From contig NC_061512.1 of assembly GCF_022539505.1 (NCBI RefSeq), positions 256,076,510-256,140,509 of the forward strand: 64,000 nucleotides of DNA, given 5' to 3'. Made by a program: the position numbers and the translations under genes. This stretch comes from Lolium rigidum (Eukaryota; Streptophyta; Magnoliopsida; Poales; Poaceae). The notes under the pieces were generated by a model. It did not search any database. It was given only the letters and a program-made list of their open reading frames with translations, and was not told the DNA's origin. Below are positions 11,813-22,734 of this stretch, piece by piece. Every line of letters starts with the position of its first letter. Position 1 is the first letter of the stretch.

Positions 11813-12176
11813 CGGCTCCCGGGTGCGTATGCTCCCTCTACCAAAAAAATATATTTCGAAATGTTAAAAAATTTGGACAAAAAATTCTACATGTACATCT
11901 TCATTATGTATGTGCATTCGTCAAGTTTCACGAAAAACAATATTTTTGTGGTCTATGTAAAAAGGAGAAACTTTATCATGTGAAAAGCATTATTTTTAGC
12001 ACCGAATTTTATCTTTTTTACACACGTCACATGATAAGTCGATTTTTTATGAAACGACTTTGTGAGCGCGTAGCACGTGAAGATGTACGTACCAATTTTT
12101 TGTTTCAATTTTTTTGAAATTTAAAATATGTGTAATATGCATTTCAAATTATAGGGAGCATATGCACCCATGTTCC
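11813..12176. mobile_element. Long-hairpin (foldback) MITE
   Basis: The left end GGGTGCGTATGCTCCCT pairs with the right end AGGGAGCATATGCACCC, and inner arms match further (TTTCGAAATGTTAAAA against TTTTTTTGAAATTTAAAA). It is non-coding. It differs in sequence from the hairpin element at 9311-9666. Confidence 0.6.
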
Positions 12177-12303
12177 AAAACACCACTCCCCGCAACATCA
12201 CGTAACTACGTAGCATTGTAGCATTGCTCCAGAAGAAAACACGCGATAAAGTGGAGGATGCTCAGCCAACCAATTAACCTAGATTTGGCTAGCTATTTAG
12301 GAC

Positions 12304-13677
12304 CACTAGTAGAAATCGGGGCTTTAGCACCGGTTCGAAATGGTCATATACACCGGATGGCCAACCGCTGCAACGCATCCGGTGCTAAAGGCCCCACTTT
12401 AGCACCGGTTCAGTTGCGAACCGGTGCTAAAGGGGCACCACGTGGCGGCTGCCGAGCGCCCGAGCGAGTACGGACCGGTGCTAAAGGGTCTACCGCGGTA
12501 GGAAAACGCCCCAAAACGCTGCCGCGGTAGAAACCCGCTATCGTAAAAAAATTTCGAATTATTTTCCACTCCCTTTTTTTCAGAATTAGTTATTTCACAA
12601 GTTTAGTCTCTAACTACACTTATCTCTAGTCAAATAACTTACTCATGGTCAAATTTGTCGCTCGGTCACCCATCCTCCCACTACTTTAGCACTAGCACGC
12701 TTAACTTCCAAGTTCCTTCTCGTCTCGCATCCAAGTGCTTCGCACGCATGTATATGATACTAGTATCATATCAATCATATTAACATGTTGGTCGATGTCA
12801 TATTTCTTTATTGTTTGAATCTCAAATAATTCTTTTAATAAAAAATGTAATAATGTAATAATAATCTTGAATAAATAAATAAACATTAACTTTATAATTT
12901 GTATTTTTTGTATTTTTTAATTTTTTAATTTTTTAATATTTTTTTTGCCAAACCTAAAACCTGAAAATTTGAAAATCTTACAAAAGTAATAGTAATCTTT
13001 ATGCAGGATGCAATTATTAATTTTAATTTAAAAAAATATAAAAAATATAAAATCCTCAATTTCTAGCAAAAAAACTAAAATCTTCCTGCTTTCATATTAT
13101 AATTTGGAATTTTGAGAATCTAAAAATTGGATAACCGGGAAAACCCCAGCGAATCCGGATGCAACTTTTTCCCACCATCATTTTGATATATTATACGCTT
13201 TTTTCCGACGTTGTATGCAAAAGTTAATGCCATTTTACCTTTTTCTAAACTTTTTATGCAAAAAAAATCGAATTTTTTTATTTTCCCTAATAGTAGGTTG
13301 CGTAACATACAAGAATCTCAAAGATTATTTTTAAAATTTTCTATCATTTTTTTTCTATTTTACAGAGTTAGAATAGACGATCCACAGGGGGGTGGAGGTG
13401 CGTGGGGAGCAGAAAAACCTTTAGCACCGGTTCGTGTTACGAACCGGTGCTAAAGATCTTTTAGCACTGGTTCGTAAGGTTCATGGCTGATGCCAACCCT
13501 TTGGCATCGGTTCGTAAGGTTCGCGGCTAATGCTAGCCCTTTGACATTCCGCACGAACTGGTGCTAAAACTCTAGCCTCTCGAACCGGTGCTAATGCACC
13601 CGTTAACAACAATTCGTAGTCGATCCGGTGCTAATGCTCTTTGGAGCCAAAAATCAAAACCTCTTTTTCTACTAGTG
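12304..13677. mobile_element. Non-autonomous CACTA transposon
   Basis: The element begins CACTAGTAGAAATCGGGG and ends TTTTTCTACTAGTG, a matching inverted end. Subterminal repeats CTTTAGCACCGGTTCG and their inverses CGAACCGGTGCTAAAG occur many times near both ends, as expected for binding sites of a CACTA transposase. Flanking triplets are GAC and TAC. The central 1 kb is AT-rich and non-coding. Confidence 0.8.
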
Positions 13678-13847
13678 TACTGGCTGTTACAAAGTCATGT
13701 GGAGTCAACTAATTAAACACGCTCTATGGTCCAGTCTTGCTGATTAAATGTTCAGATCTTCGTGGATCTGCAGCACAAATGATAAATCGGATTATAATCA
13801 TATTATCATGTCACATGTTGCGACCAGCTGCCCAGATTGCTCGGTCG

Positions 13848-13949
13848 GGGTAGGTGATTCTGAACAGGAATTCCACAGTCTGCTCTATCTCTGGGAACGC
13901 CACGAGAACTTGCATGCATGTTGCGGAAAGAAAGAAAAACCGCAACTAA
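13848..13949 (+). repeat. Duplicated segment, interrupted copy
   Basis: This is the paralogue of 10745-10870. Homology stops at 13949 with the TAA target, resumes for CAAGTGTCTA at 16441, stops again, and resumes at 17781 with TAACTGACAT. Confidence 0.65.
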
Positions 13950-14193
13950 GAGCATCTCCAGTCGCGTCTCCCAAACCGCGCCGGATCGAGTGTTTGGGGG
14001 ACGTGTTTTGTTCGTGCCGCGTTTGGGGGACGTCGCTCCCCAGCCGCGTCCCCCAAACGCCGCCCCCAATCAGAAATTCAAATAGATGCATTCAAAAGAG
14101 ATCGTTCCCGCCGATTCGTCGCGATCGGAGTAGCGGCGATCGATCAAAGCACTGCGGCGCGCGATCATATTACGGACCGGTGGTGCATGCAAA

Positions 14194-16037
14194 TTAGAAG
14201 AAGGGGAAGGGGTTGGTCGACGGCGTCGTGTCCTGAGTCGACGCAGGCCCGTCGAGCACGACGACCTCGTCGCGATCTGCCTGTTCCTGTGCATGGTGCG
14301 TACGCTCCGTCGCCGACGCGGAGGCCGACGCAGGTGTAGCGATAGAAGACGCGTCGACCCTGCTCTTGCTGCTTGCGCCGCTGCCGCCGATGCCGATGCC
14401 GCTGCCCGGAGCCGCCGCGTCCGCCGCCGCCATTTTGGCTTCGATATCGTCGAGGATCCGGCCTTTGAAGAAGTTGTGCGCCGCTCGCGTCCGGGGAGAC
14501 ATTCCCTCTGTCGGCGTTCTCGGCGGGGACATGTCGTCCCTGCGTTTCTTGAGCTCCGGCTTCTCCTCTTGCCTCTTGAGCAGCTCGGCCCACCTTTGGT
14601 CGGCCTTCTTGTCGCGGGAGATAAAGGTCGAGGAGACGTCGGCGAGGCATTTCGTGATCGACGCTGCGTCTTCTCGAGACGACGCGGCGTCGGCCAAGGC
14701 GGCCTTGGCAGCCTTGTTGCCGATAGGGCGCCCTGTCGAATTTGCCGGCCGGCGCGTCCAGATCAATGGCGTCCTTCCCCTTGGACAGCGACAAGCGCGT
14801 CAGCCGCCATTTCTCATTCATTTTGAGCTTGCCATAGCAAAGCATCAGCGCGAAAGACTTGTGACCTTCCGAGTTCTTGGCGTACAAATCCACGGCCCGA
14901 TCAAACTAACCAAAGGAAGCAGAGTCATTTCATCGAACACAATGTGGGCGCTACGGATTATGGAAGAAACAGTCGTACCAGTTGGCCGACGTCGGCGCCG
15001 TTGTCGCCTCCGGTCTCTAAGTCGTGATGGTACCCATGGAAGGAGTTCACCGACGCCTGGATGATGGCCCATCGCGTCGACATTGCCTTCGGCTCCTCTT
15101 CATTGTCACTTTCCGGTAGTCGCTGTTGATGAGCTTGCGCTCATCGAACTCGGCCTTGATCCTCGCCCAATACTTCCCGCCTTTTTGGTTGGCGCCGATG
15201 ATGGAGTCATGGCTCACCGTCGCCCACGACTCGCACAGACATTGATCTTCCAGAGGCGTCCACTTCGGGCCTCGTGTGCCCGACGCCTTCTTCTTCTTCT
15301 TCTTCTTCTTCTTCTTCTTCTTCTTCTTCTTCTTCTTCTTCTTCTTCTTCTTCTTCTTCGTCCTCACGCCGTCCGCGTCTACCTCCACGAGATCATCGTC
15401 ACCGGCACCCTCGTCGTCCTCTTCCTCGCCGCCCTCTTCGTCCTCATCGTCCTCCTCCTCGTCGTCCTCCACCCCGTCCTCTTCCTCGTCGTCCTCCTCC
15501 TCAACCCCGTCGTCCTCCTCAGCACCGGCGCCGTCGTATTCGAGCGGACCCCTGCGGCCGGTGAAAGGGCCGCCGTCCGGACCGGGTTGTTGGGGTTGAA
15601 GCCGCCGTGCGGCAGCGCATCCTGGTAGTGCGGCGACAAGTTAGGCGTCACGCACCCGGGAGTGCCGGAGGGGCCGTCGTTGTAGAAGGCGGATGACGAC
15701 GGAGAGAAGACTCCCGGAACGTACACCGGCACGTTCGTACTATATGGGCTCGCGTTGGTGGCGGCGATACACCCGGCCATTATGTGCTGGTGCTGGCGCG
15801 CCGCCAGACCTTCTTCTCCGAGCTCCGCCGCCCTCCGTCCTTTCCGCTCCGCCGTCGATAGCTTCCGGCGCAGGCAATCTTGCTGCCATTGATCTTCGGT
15901 CATTCCTTCGGACTTCTTCTTCGCAGCCGGCGCCTTCCGCGGCTCGCGAACGGCGCTTTCGCCCCTATCGTCGCATTGCCCGGCGGCTTCTTGGCCGCTT
16001 TCTTCGCCAACTTTTTGGGGGCTGTCGGCGGCGCCAT
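14194..16037 (-). pseudogene. PIF/Harbinger ORF1 (Myb/SANT-like, NAM-associated), pseudogene
   Basis: The start is MAPPTAPKKLAKKAAKKPPG at 16037. In order the decayed protein shows a basic N-terminus, an acidic low-complexity stretch, a poly-lysine run from the CTT repeat, a Myb/SANT-like domain (GPKWTPLEDQCLCESWATVS), and a C-terminal NAM-associated domain (GRPIGNKAAKAALADAASS). An intron seems to lie at about 14909-14977, with the acceptor TTGGTTAG before TTTGATCGGGCC. Frame changes occur near 15940, 15500 and 14770. ORF1 proteins of this superfamily bind DNA and help the transposase enter the nucleus. Such genes are often mislabelled as host proteins. Confidence 0.75.
15287..15359. repeat. 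(CTT)n microsatellite within ORF1
   Basis: About 24 perfect CTT triplets lie in the element. On the minus strand they encode the poly-lysine run just before the SANT-like domain. Confidence 0.95.
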
Positions 16038-16654
16038 GGAATGGGGAGAGGGTAGCGGCGGCGGGTGGACGGCGGGAGGGAGAAAGAAATCGGCGGGATA
16101 GGAGAAATGAATCGGCGGCGGGATATGTTTTGGGAGGCCTGTGCGCGGCGGTATAGGCGCGATTTGGCGGGAGCGGCGGGATTTGGCGGGAGTGTGAGAC
16201 GAATTTTCCCTGTGCCGGCGACGGGTCGGCCCCGCGTCGGTTGGCCTCGCTTTTCGTTGTGTCCGGCGTCCCCGGAGTGTCCCCTGTGGGACGGGGACGG
16301 GCTCGGGGCGCCGGACACCGTATCGGGCCGCGCCGGACAAAAATGGGCTTTGGGGGACGCGGCTGGAACTCTTTTTTTGTCCGGCGCGCCCCAAATCCCT
16401 TTGGGGGACGGTTTGAGGGACGCGACTGGAGATGCTCTAACAAGTGTCTATGAGCATCTCCACCCGCAGCTCCTAAATAGGTGCTAACAGCTCTGTTTAG
16501 GGGGTGCCAGCACAGCATCTTCTATCTGGGGGAGCTGTTCCCACATCGGCGTCCCAAAAACAATGGCTTCGATAGATGTTTTTTTACACAAACTACATAT
16601 TATGCTTAGAGTTTTATTTATTATGCTTAGAGTTTTATTTTATGTCATTCAAGA

Positions 16655-16712
16655 TCGAGGAATGAATAATATTTTCGGTCAAATTCGAGTAAAACATTAT
16701 TCACTCCTCAAT
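16655..16712. repeat. Short inverted repeat
   Basis: GAGGAATGAATAATATTTT pairs with TAAAACATTATTCACTCCTC about 20 bases downstream, forming an imperfect hairpin. Directly upstream, TTATGCTTAGAGTTTTATTT occurs twice in tandem (16600-16640). Confidence 0.6.
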
Positions 16713-16954
16713 CCCGGATGATATTTAAAACATTCTTATCTCTAGCCTACTACCTACTGGCCATCCAGCTCTGTGGAGGTGAACGATCGACATGAGCTCT
16801 CTTCCATGCTCTCTACCCTGTTCCTCCGTCGTTGATCCCCCGCTGCTCTCTCCGCCACGAACGTCAAGTAGGCGGCTCTATCCGCGGCCACCGCCTCCTG
16901 ACGCAGCAGCTGCTCCAGCTCCTCCCGCCGCCGACGGGGATCCAACTCCTGCCT

Positions 16955-17374
16955 CTATAGCCGGAGCTGGATCTCCGCCAAACAACGCGCATCGTAGACT
17001 TCATCCTGACGCTGCGTCTCCTCCCGCTGCAACCGCCGCAGTGCAAGCTCCTCCCACCCTTTCTGCCGTCGCGCCTCCCACCGGCGCTGGCTCACCGCCT
17101 CCCGCCACCGCCGTGCCTCCAGGAACTCCAGCCGCTCCGCCTCCTCGAGCGCCACCCGGTTCTCCTCCTCCTCATGGCGCTGCTGCTCCGCCTCCCCGCG
17201 CTCCCTCCGCTCCCGCCGCTCCGCCTCCTGGCGCTGCCGCTCGCCCTCGTCGTAGGCATCTACGGTCGCCGCTAGCGCCGCCTCCTCCCATGCATCGTAC
17301 TCTGCGAGCTGCGGGTCTGCCTCCAACACTTCTACGGCCGCCTCTAGCGCCGCCTCGTCCCACGAATCCCACAT
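16955..17374 (-). CDS. Charged coiled-coil ORF of a Harbinger-like element
   Basis: This 139-codon frame starts MWDSWDEAALEAAVEVLEAD. An acidic tryptophan-containing N-terminus is followed from about residue 45 by an uninterrupted Glu/Arg/Gln-rich stretch (ERQRQEAERRERRERGEAEQ onward) predicted to be helical and coiled. The frame stops at 16955, but similar Arg/Glu-rich coding potential (MDPRRRREELEQLLRQEAVA) continues in another frame from 16945 to 16754. The original protein was probably longer and a frameshift truncated it. No known enzymatic domain is visible. The function is unknown; its position inside a PIF-type element suggests an accessory, ORF1-like protein. Confidence 0.5.
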   Translation of the reverse strand: MWDSWDEAALEAAVEVLEADPQLAEYDAWEEAALAATVDAYDEGERQRQEAERRERRERGEAEQQRHEEEENRVALEEAERLEFLEARRWREAVSQRRWEARRQKGWEELALRRLQREETQRQDEVYDARCLAEIQLRL

Positions 17375-17864
17375 TGTGTTTTTTCTAGGTTTTTTGCGGC
17401 AATGGCAGCGAAGGAGGGATAATATAGACCGCCGGCGAGGCGGGAAACATCCCGCGCGGTGTCGTGGCGGGAGACTTTCCCGCGCGGCACCGTGGCGGGA
17501 GAGATTCCGGCCAGGCGTCGTGGCGGTAAAATATCCCGCGCGGCTCTCTGGCATCACTGATCACTGACAGGCGGCTCTCACGCCCAAAAAATTCATCCTC
17601 GCAAGGCGCCGACGCGCCCGATTCACGCCCTTGGCGAAGGGGCCGACACGGGGTTGCCGGCGATTCTATTGGGCTCGAAAATTGGCGGCGCGTTTGGGAC
17701 GCGCCGGTGCGAGCCCATTTTTGCTCCCGGCCCCCAAAAAGCTATCGGGACCGCTATCGGGGACGCCGGTGAAGATGCTCTAACTGACATAGTACACGAT
17801 CAATGTTCCTACGTGGTGTTTGGCGAAAAACCACAGAGACTTTAAATAGGGTATATATAGGAAC

Positions 17865-18081
17865 ATAAACCTTTAGTCCAAGTTAATATTACCTGCCACA
17901 TCTTTAGTTTGGGTTAGTGTCTCCAACCGAAATTAAAGATCCATTCTAACCGGAACTGATACTGGCTGGCACCGTGCAGCTAGTCATTTGAACCGGAACT
18001 GATGCTCACAGTAGTTCCGTTTCCTAATGCGACCGAAACTGATGCTCAGTCTCCAACCGAAGGACTTGTTTTCTACTAGTG
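17865..18081. mobile_element. CACTA transposon remnant (one end)
   Basis: The right end read in reverse is CACTAGTAGAAAACAAGTCC, a CACTA terminus. Inside it lie several copies of AACCGGAACTGATGCT and CTCCAACCGAA, the subterminal repeats. No left terminus was found, so only one end is preserved or the left end is too decayed. Confidence 0.5.
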
Positions 18082-18945
18082 GAAGCAATGCATGATATCT
18101 ACCGGGCATGGTAGAAATAAATTTATTGTTTGTTCCAAGTTCCAACTAGCTAGCTTCGTTTCTAAATATAATCTTTTTTAGATTGCTAAACTATAGGTTT
18201 CTAAAAAGGCTTACATTTCCGTACAAAGGTAATATTTTATAGCACAAAGGGAACTCCATATTATTAACTCCACGTTGTGACTTGGTCTCCCCTCGTTATC
18301 TGAGCGAAGTCGAACTGATGTACTTGCAAGTGTTCGAAATTTCAGAATGAAAATATGGACCGTTTTGCCTACCATTCTGGACTGAAGTTATGACATACCT
18401 ACCGACTTGGTTCGAGCATGCAGACATGTTGTTTTCGCTAGCCGGATCGAAGTCATGGGGTTAGTGGAAGCTGGCCTGATGCTCACGGCTGGCCCGCCTT
18501 CTTCCTGGAACGACTGTATGTTGCATTTAGGGTCGTTGAAGAGAAGAGACCGAGCGAGCAGTGCGCGTCTGTCCGAATGCGACTGGATCCTTAGCTGACT
18601 TGAACACGGATATACCCCCGTTTCTGGTAAGAACTCAACCGTATCTAGTTGACAACGTACTCTGCCTCCTTCCATGATTAGCTCGAGAGAGAAAGATTAC
18701 TATCAGAGAATTGATCTAGATGGTGATAGCACATGGCAGCCCAGAATAATTCTGTACCTTGAGTCAGCCACTAGATCAGGCAAACATGGGTTCACACGCA
18801 ACAGCCAGAGACTAAAACAACAACCGTGGTCTTCAGTACGGAACCTGTCCTTGCATAGTTGAATGGATGATCTCATTAGGTCAAGGAGTGGTCGCGGGTA
18901 GCAGCTAAGAAAAGTCGCCCATCTGGCTGATATGTACGTCCGTCT
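18082..18945. other. Spacer without recognised gene
   Basis: The DNA is of intermediate GC content. No frame has recognisable similarity and no transposon ends were seen. Confidence 0.3.
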
Positions 18946-21180
18946 GGGGCGCCTTTTGGTAGCTAGGGCATCCTTTGACTCGCATGTGTCCCGCAGTTTT
19001 TAGGTCGTTTGATTTTCCGGGCTCCTTCGCGTTGCCGCTCCACACGGTTGTTAAAGCACCCGCGGTACAGGTCCGGGAGGAACGTCCAGTTTGACAGTTT
19101 TTCTAGGGACATGTCCGGGCGAGACGAAAATCGACAACGCCGTTCGCGCGAGTGCTCGGCCTCGGCATGACGGGAGAAGGCAAAATCCGAGCGGCGTAGC
19201 GCGGAAAAGGTAGGGTTAACCTCCCTCTTCGGTTACCCTCTCCATTAGCTCCTTCCCAAAATTTCTTTTTCCCCAATTTTCGCACCGGCGGCGGCTGCGG
19301 CGACCCAGATCTGGCCTCGCGCATCTGATCCTGGCCATGGTCTGGACGAGGAGCTCCTCCCTTCGGTCTCCGGGGCCGGACCAGGGTCGTTGTTTCCAGC
19401 TGCGGCGGACCTTGCGCACATCTTCTCCGATTTCTGGCCGTCTCTATCGTCTGCCATGACGGAGGTAAGGGGAAACTCCTCTGCTCCAATTTAGTGTTAG
19501 ATTCATGTTGGTAGAACTAGTTGGATTCAATAAGACTGTTCGTAATGCATATATTTTGTTTAAGTAGACCGACCAGCTCCAGCTTGTGCACCACGCCTCA
19601 CCACTCATCATTTGCATACAAGCATGGATCTTGATGGTGCACAAGAGAGCAGTTAGGCATGATGCTTTTCCTACAGTCATGTACGATCCTATGTTACAAC
19701 GAGATCACGAGAGGATAACCAACTTAAACTATATCTACAACTGCAACAATGTAGAGGCTACCTAGATGTTTCGAACGAGAAGAGCCCTTTTCTATGCAGT
19801 TGTGAAAACGTTCAAGGCTGGAGGACTGTCGGTTGATAGCATCCACGCCTCTATCGAAGAACAAGTCACAATGTTTATTCATGTCGTGGGTCATAACCAG
19901 AGGTTCAGAGTCATCCGAAGCACATTCAGGCGATCCACGAATACTATCTCTCGGTTCTTCCAGCATGTGTTGTACGCAGTTGGAAAACTCATAGGTGAAA
20001 TGATCAAGCCAGCATCAATGAACACACCACCCAAGATCAAGAACAACTACAAGTGGTTCCCATATTTCAGGGTGAGTAAAAAATCATGTTCTTTCTACAT
20101 ATCAGATGTGTGGTCACTGTCACAAACATGATTGTGTGCTAATTGTTTAACAGTATTGCATTGGCGTTATCGATGGTACTCATGTGACTGCATAGGTAAG
20201 TTCTGATGGGTTGCAAATCCCTGAGGGTAAGTTCTAACTTGGAGATGCTGGATATGCATGCCGACCTGGTATTCTACCTCCCTTCAGGAAAAAAAAAGGT
20301 ACCACCTCAATGAGTTTACTCCAAGGAACCAACCTCAGAATGCGAAAGAGTTGTTAAATCTGAGACACTCAAGCCTTAGAGTCGCCATTGAGAGGGCTTT
20401 TGCTGCATTGAAGAACAGGTTCAAGGTCCTTGACCATAAACCGTTCCACACTTTTGATATTGAAGTAAAGCTGGTCGTTGCTTATTGCATTCTTCACAAC
20501 TGGATCCTAGGTTGGGGCGAGGATGACTTCTTCCAAGAGGTTGTAACTTTTGATAAAGTTGAGACCGGTCATGGTGTGGAGGCATGCGATAATGAGCCTG
20601 GAAGGAGAAGTGGAAAGAGTGGCAGACGCAATGTGGGAAGCCAGATGCAACACCACCATTTGAGAAGTAGACGAACATGTGAAGAAGTGAAGTGAAGAAT
20701 TGAAGAAGAAGTGAAGAATAAGAAGCCCCCATTGATCCCTTGTTTCTCGAACCCCAATTTGATCCTCGTATGTTGAACTACCCCGTGATGATAAACTACC
20801 ATTCGTTGTAGCTAGGCAGTATCGTTATGAACTGCCATTTGTAGTAGCTAAGGCTAATTTTGTGAACTGCTACCTTCGGAAGTGTGCAACTGTGATGAAC
20901 TGTGATTGTTGTGTGATATTATGGTAAGGCTACCCATTGTAGAGAAGAGGTTGCATTATGCTTGCCTAGATGGTACCAAACAGATGTAGTTTCATCTCCA
21001 TCGGGTTTTGGGGTTGGCTGCAGGCAAACAAATAAAAAGGCTTTTTTGACCCAAACCATGCAGCCCGACCTACCAAACAATAGGTCAATTTTGATCTGTG
21101 ACTCGTTCCGAACGCGCAGGTGCCCTGGCACCATTGCGCCAATGAGCCCCAAATTGGGTCCAGGCTACCAAACACGCCTC
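18946..21180 (+). mobile_element. PIF/Harbinger element with decayed transposase
   Basis: The right end read in reverse is GAGGCGTGTTTGGTAGCCTG. The left end GGGGCGCCTTTTGGTAGC is a degenerate match. The enclosed transposase pseudogene is of the PIF/Harbinger type, which supports the assignment. A clean 3-bp target duplication was not found, so the left boundary is approximate. Confidence 0.6.
19624..20663 (+). pseudogene. PIF/Harbinger transposase (DDE_Tnp_4), internally deleted
   Basis: Recognisable parts in order are an N-terminal helical region (MYDPMLQRDHERITNLNYIY at 19679), the block FIHVVGHNQRFRVIRSTFRR, the first catalytic Asp in IDGTHVT (codon 20172-20174), LGDAGYACRPGILPPFR, and the catalytic Glu in RVAIERAF (codon 20390-20392). 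Between IDGTHVTA and DGLQIPEG the segment that should hold the second Asp is missing. The junction lies at a repeated GTAAGTTCT, which suggests deletion between short repeats. A TAG at 19763-19765 and further frame changes also break it. The original end is probably the TGA at 20661. It cannot be catalytically active. Confidence 0.85.
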
Positions 21181-21434
21181 TCATGTCCAGCCAGGAAAAT
21201 GCATGGATTGGCAGCAGACAGCGGCACATTGTCAAAATTTAGTTGCACGTAAACAACAAACAGTAACTACATACATCAAAATGTGAAACCGTCTTTCAAC
21301 AAATTTAGCACCACGGGGGCGTCTTTCAACATCCATCAGTGGACGTAGGGACTTGGGGCCTTCTCCGATATATGATGTGAAGCCGGTGCCCTACGCCTCT
21401 TCAACTTAAGTGGTTATGTCTGCGGTGATAAAGA

Positions 21435-22734
21435 TGTTGGAGATATGCCCAAGAGGCAATAATAAAGTGGGTATTATTATATCTTTGTGTTTATGATAAA
21501 TGTTCGCATCACGTGCTATAATTGTATTAACCGGAAACATTAATACATGTTTGTTATGTAAACAGAAAAGAGTCCCTAGTAAGCCTCTTGTAAAACTAGC
21601 TTGTTGATTAATAGACGATCATGGTTTCCTGATCATGAACATTGGATGTTATTAATAACAAGGTTATTCCATTGGGTGAATGATATACTGGACACACACC
21701 CAAATAAGCATAGCATAAGATCAAGTCATTAAGTTCATCTTGCTATAAGTTTTCGATACATAGTAACCTAGTCCTTCGACCATGAGATCATGTAAATCAC
21801 TTACACCGGAAGCGTACTTTGATTACATCAAACTCCACTGCGTAATTGGGTGGTTATAAAGATGGGATTGATTATTCGGAAAGTATGAATTGAGGCAATG
21901 GATCAAGAGTGGGATTTGTCCATCCTAATGACGAATAGATATACTCTGGGCCCAGTCGGTGGAATGTCGTCTAATTAGCTTGCAAGCATGTGACACGGTC
22001 ACAAGAGATGACATACCACGGTACGAGTAAAGAGTACTTGTCCGTAACGAGGTTGAACTAGGTATGGAGATACCGATGATCGAACCTCGGACAAGTAAAG
22101 TATCGCGTGAAAAAGGGAATCGTTATCGTATGTTAATGGTTCAATCGATCACTAAGTTATCGCTGAATGTGTGGGAGCCATTATGGATCTCCAGGTCCCG
22201 CTATTGGTCCTTGATCGGAGAGGAGTCTCGATCATGTCCGCATAGTTCACGAACCGTAGGGTGACGCGCTTAAGGTTCGATGTCGTATAAGTAGATTCAA
22301 AATATGAGATGGAGACCGAATGTTGTTCGGAGTCTCGGGTGGGATCCAGGACATCACTAGGAGGTCCGGAATGGTCCGAAGAATAAGATTCATATAAGGG
22401 AAGTTAATTTCTAGGGTTCGGAAAAAGTTTGGGATTTTCCGGTGAAAGACCGAGAAGGTTCTAGAAGGTTCCGAAGGGTGCCCTAGTGGGCCCACGACCA
22501 TAGGAGAGGCCACATGGGCCTAGGGGGTGCTGCCTTGCCCTAATGGGCCAGGCGCACCAAGCCCTCAAGGCCCAGGCTGGCCACCCTTTAGGGTTTCCCC
22601 AAACCTTAGGGGGCGGGGGGAAGACTTGGGGGGAAGAAATGTCCCCCCCCATCTTTGGCCGCCGGCCCTAGATGGGATTGGGGCGTGGGGGGCCACCCCA
22701 ACTAACCCTCCACCCTATATAAAGAGGGGAGGGG
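21435..22734 (+). mobile_element. BARE/Angela-like copia LTR, truncated
   Basis: It starts TGTTGGAGATATGCCCAAGA, the typical start of BARE/WIS/Angela-group copia LTRs. It ends at 22734, where a gypsy LTR has inserted. A promoter-like TATATAAAGAGG lies at 22717-22728. No internal region or second LTR is visible; any remainder should lie beyond the inserted element, on the far side of the 26138-26237 gap. Confidence 0.8.

Larger units (their letters stand above)
13950..16437. mobile_element. PIF/Harbinger element carrying ORF1 only
   Basis: The ends are GAGCATCTCCAGTCGCGTC on both sides in inverted orientation, with TAA target duplications at 13947-13949 and 16438-16440. The interior carries one decayed minus-strand ORF1 and no DDE transposase, so movement would need transposase from elsewhere. 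The duplicated segment at 10745-10870 shows the empty site. Confidence 0.85.
16452..17780. mobile_element. PIF/Harbinger-like element with coiled-coil ORF
   Basis: The left end is GAGCATCTCCACCCG; the right end read in reverse is GAGCATCTTCACCGGCGTC. The target is TAA at 17781-17783 and TAT (one change) at 16449-16451. The empty site CAAGTGTCTAACTGACA at the 10745-10870 copy confirms both boundaries. It inserted only 14 bp from the preceding element. It encodes one short minus-strand ORF and no transposase. Confidence 0.75.

Noticed and set aside
15083..15628. Long plus-strand frames with poly-Leu or poly-Ser over the CTT array
   Set aside because: They are antisense or shifted readings of the ORF1 pseudogene and its microsatellite.
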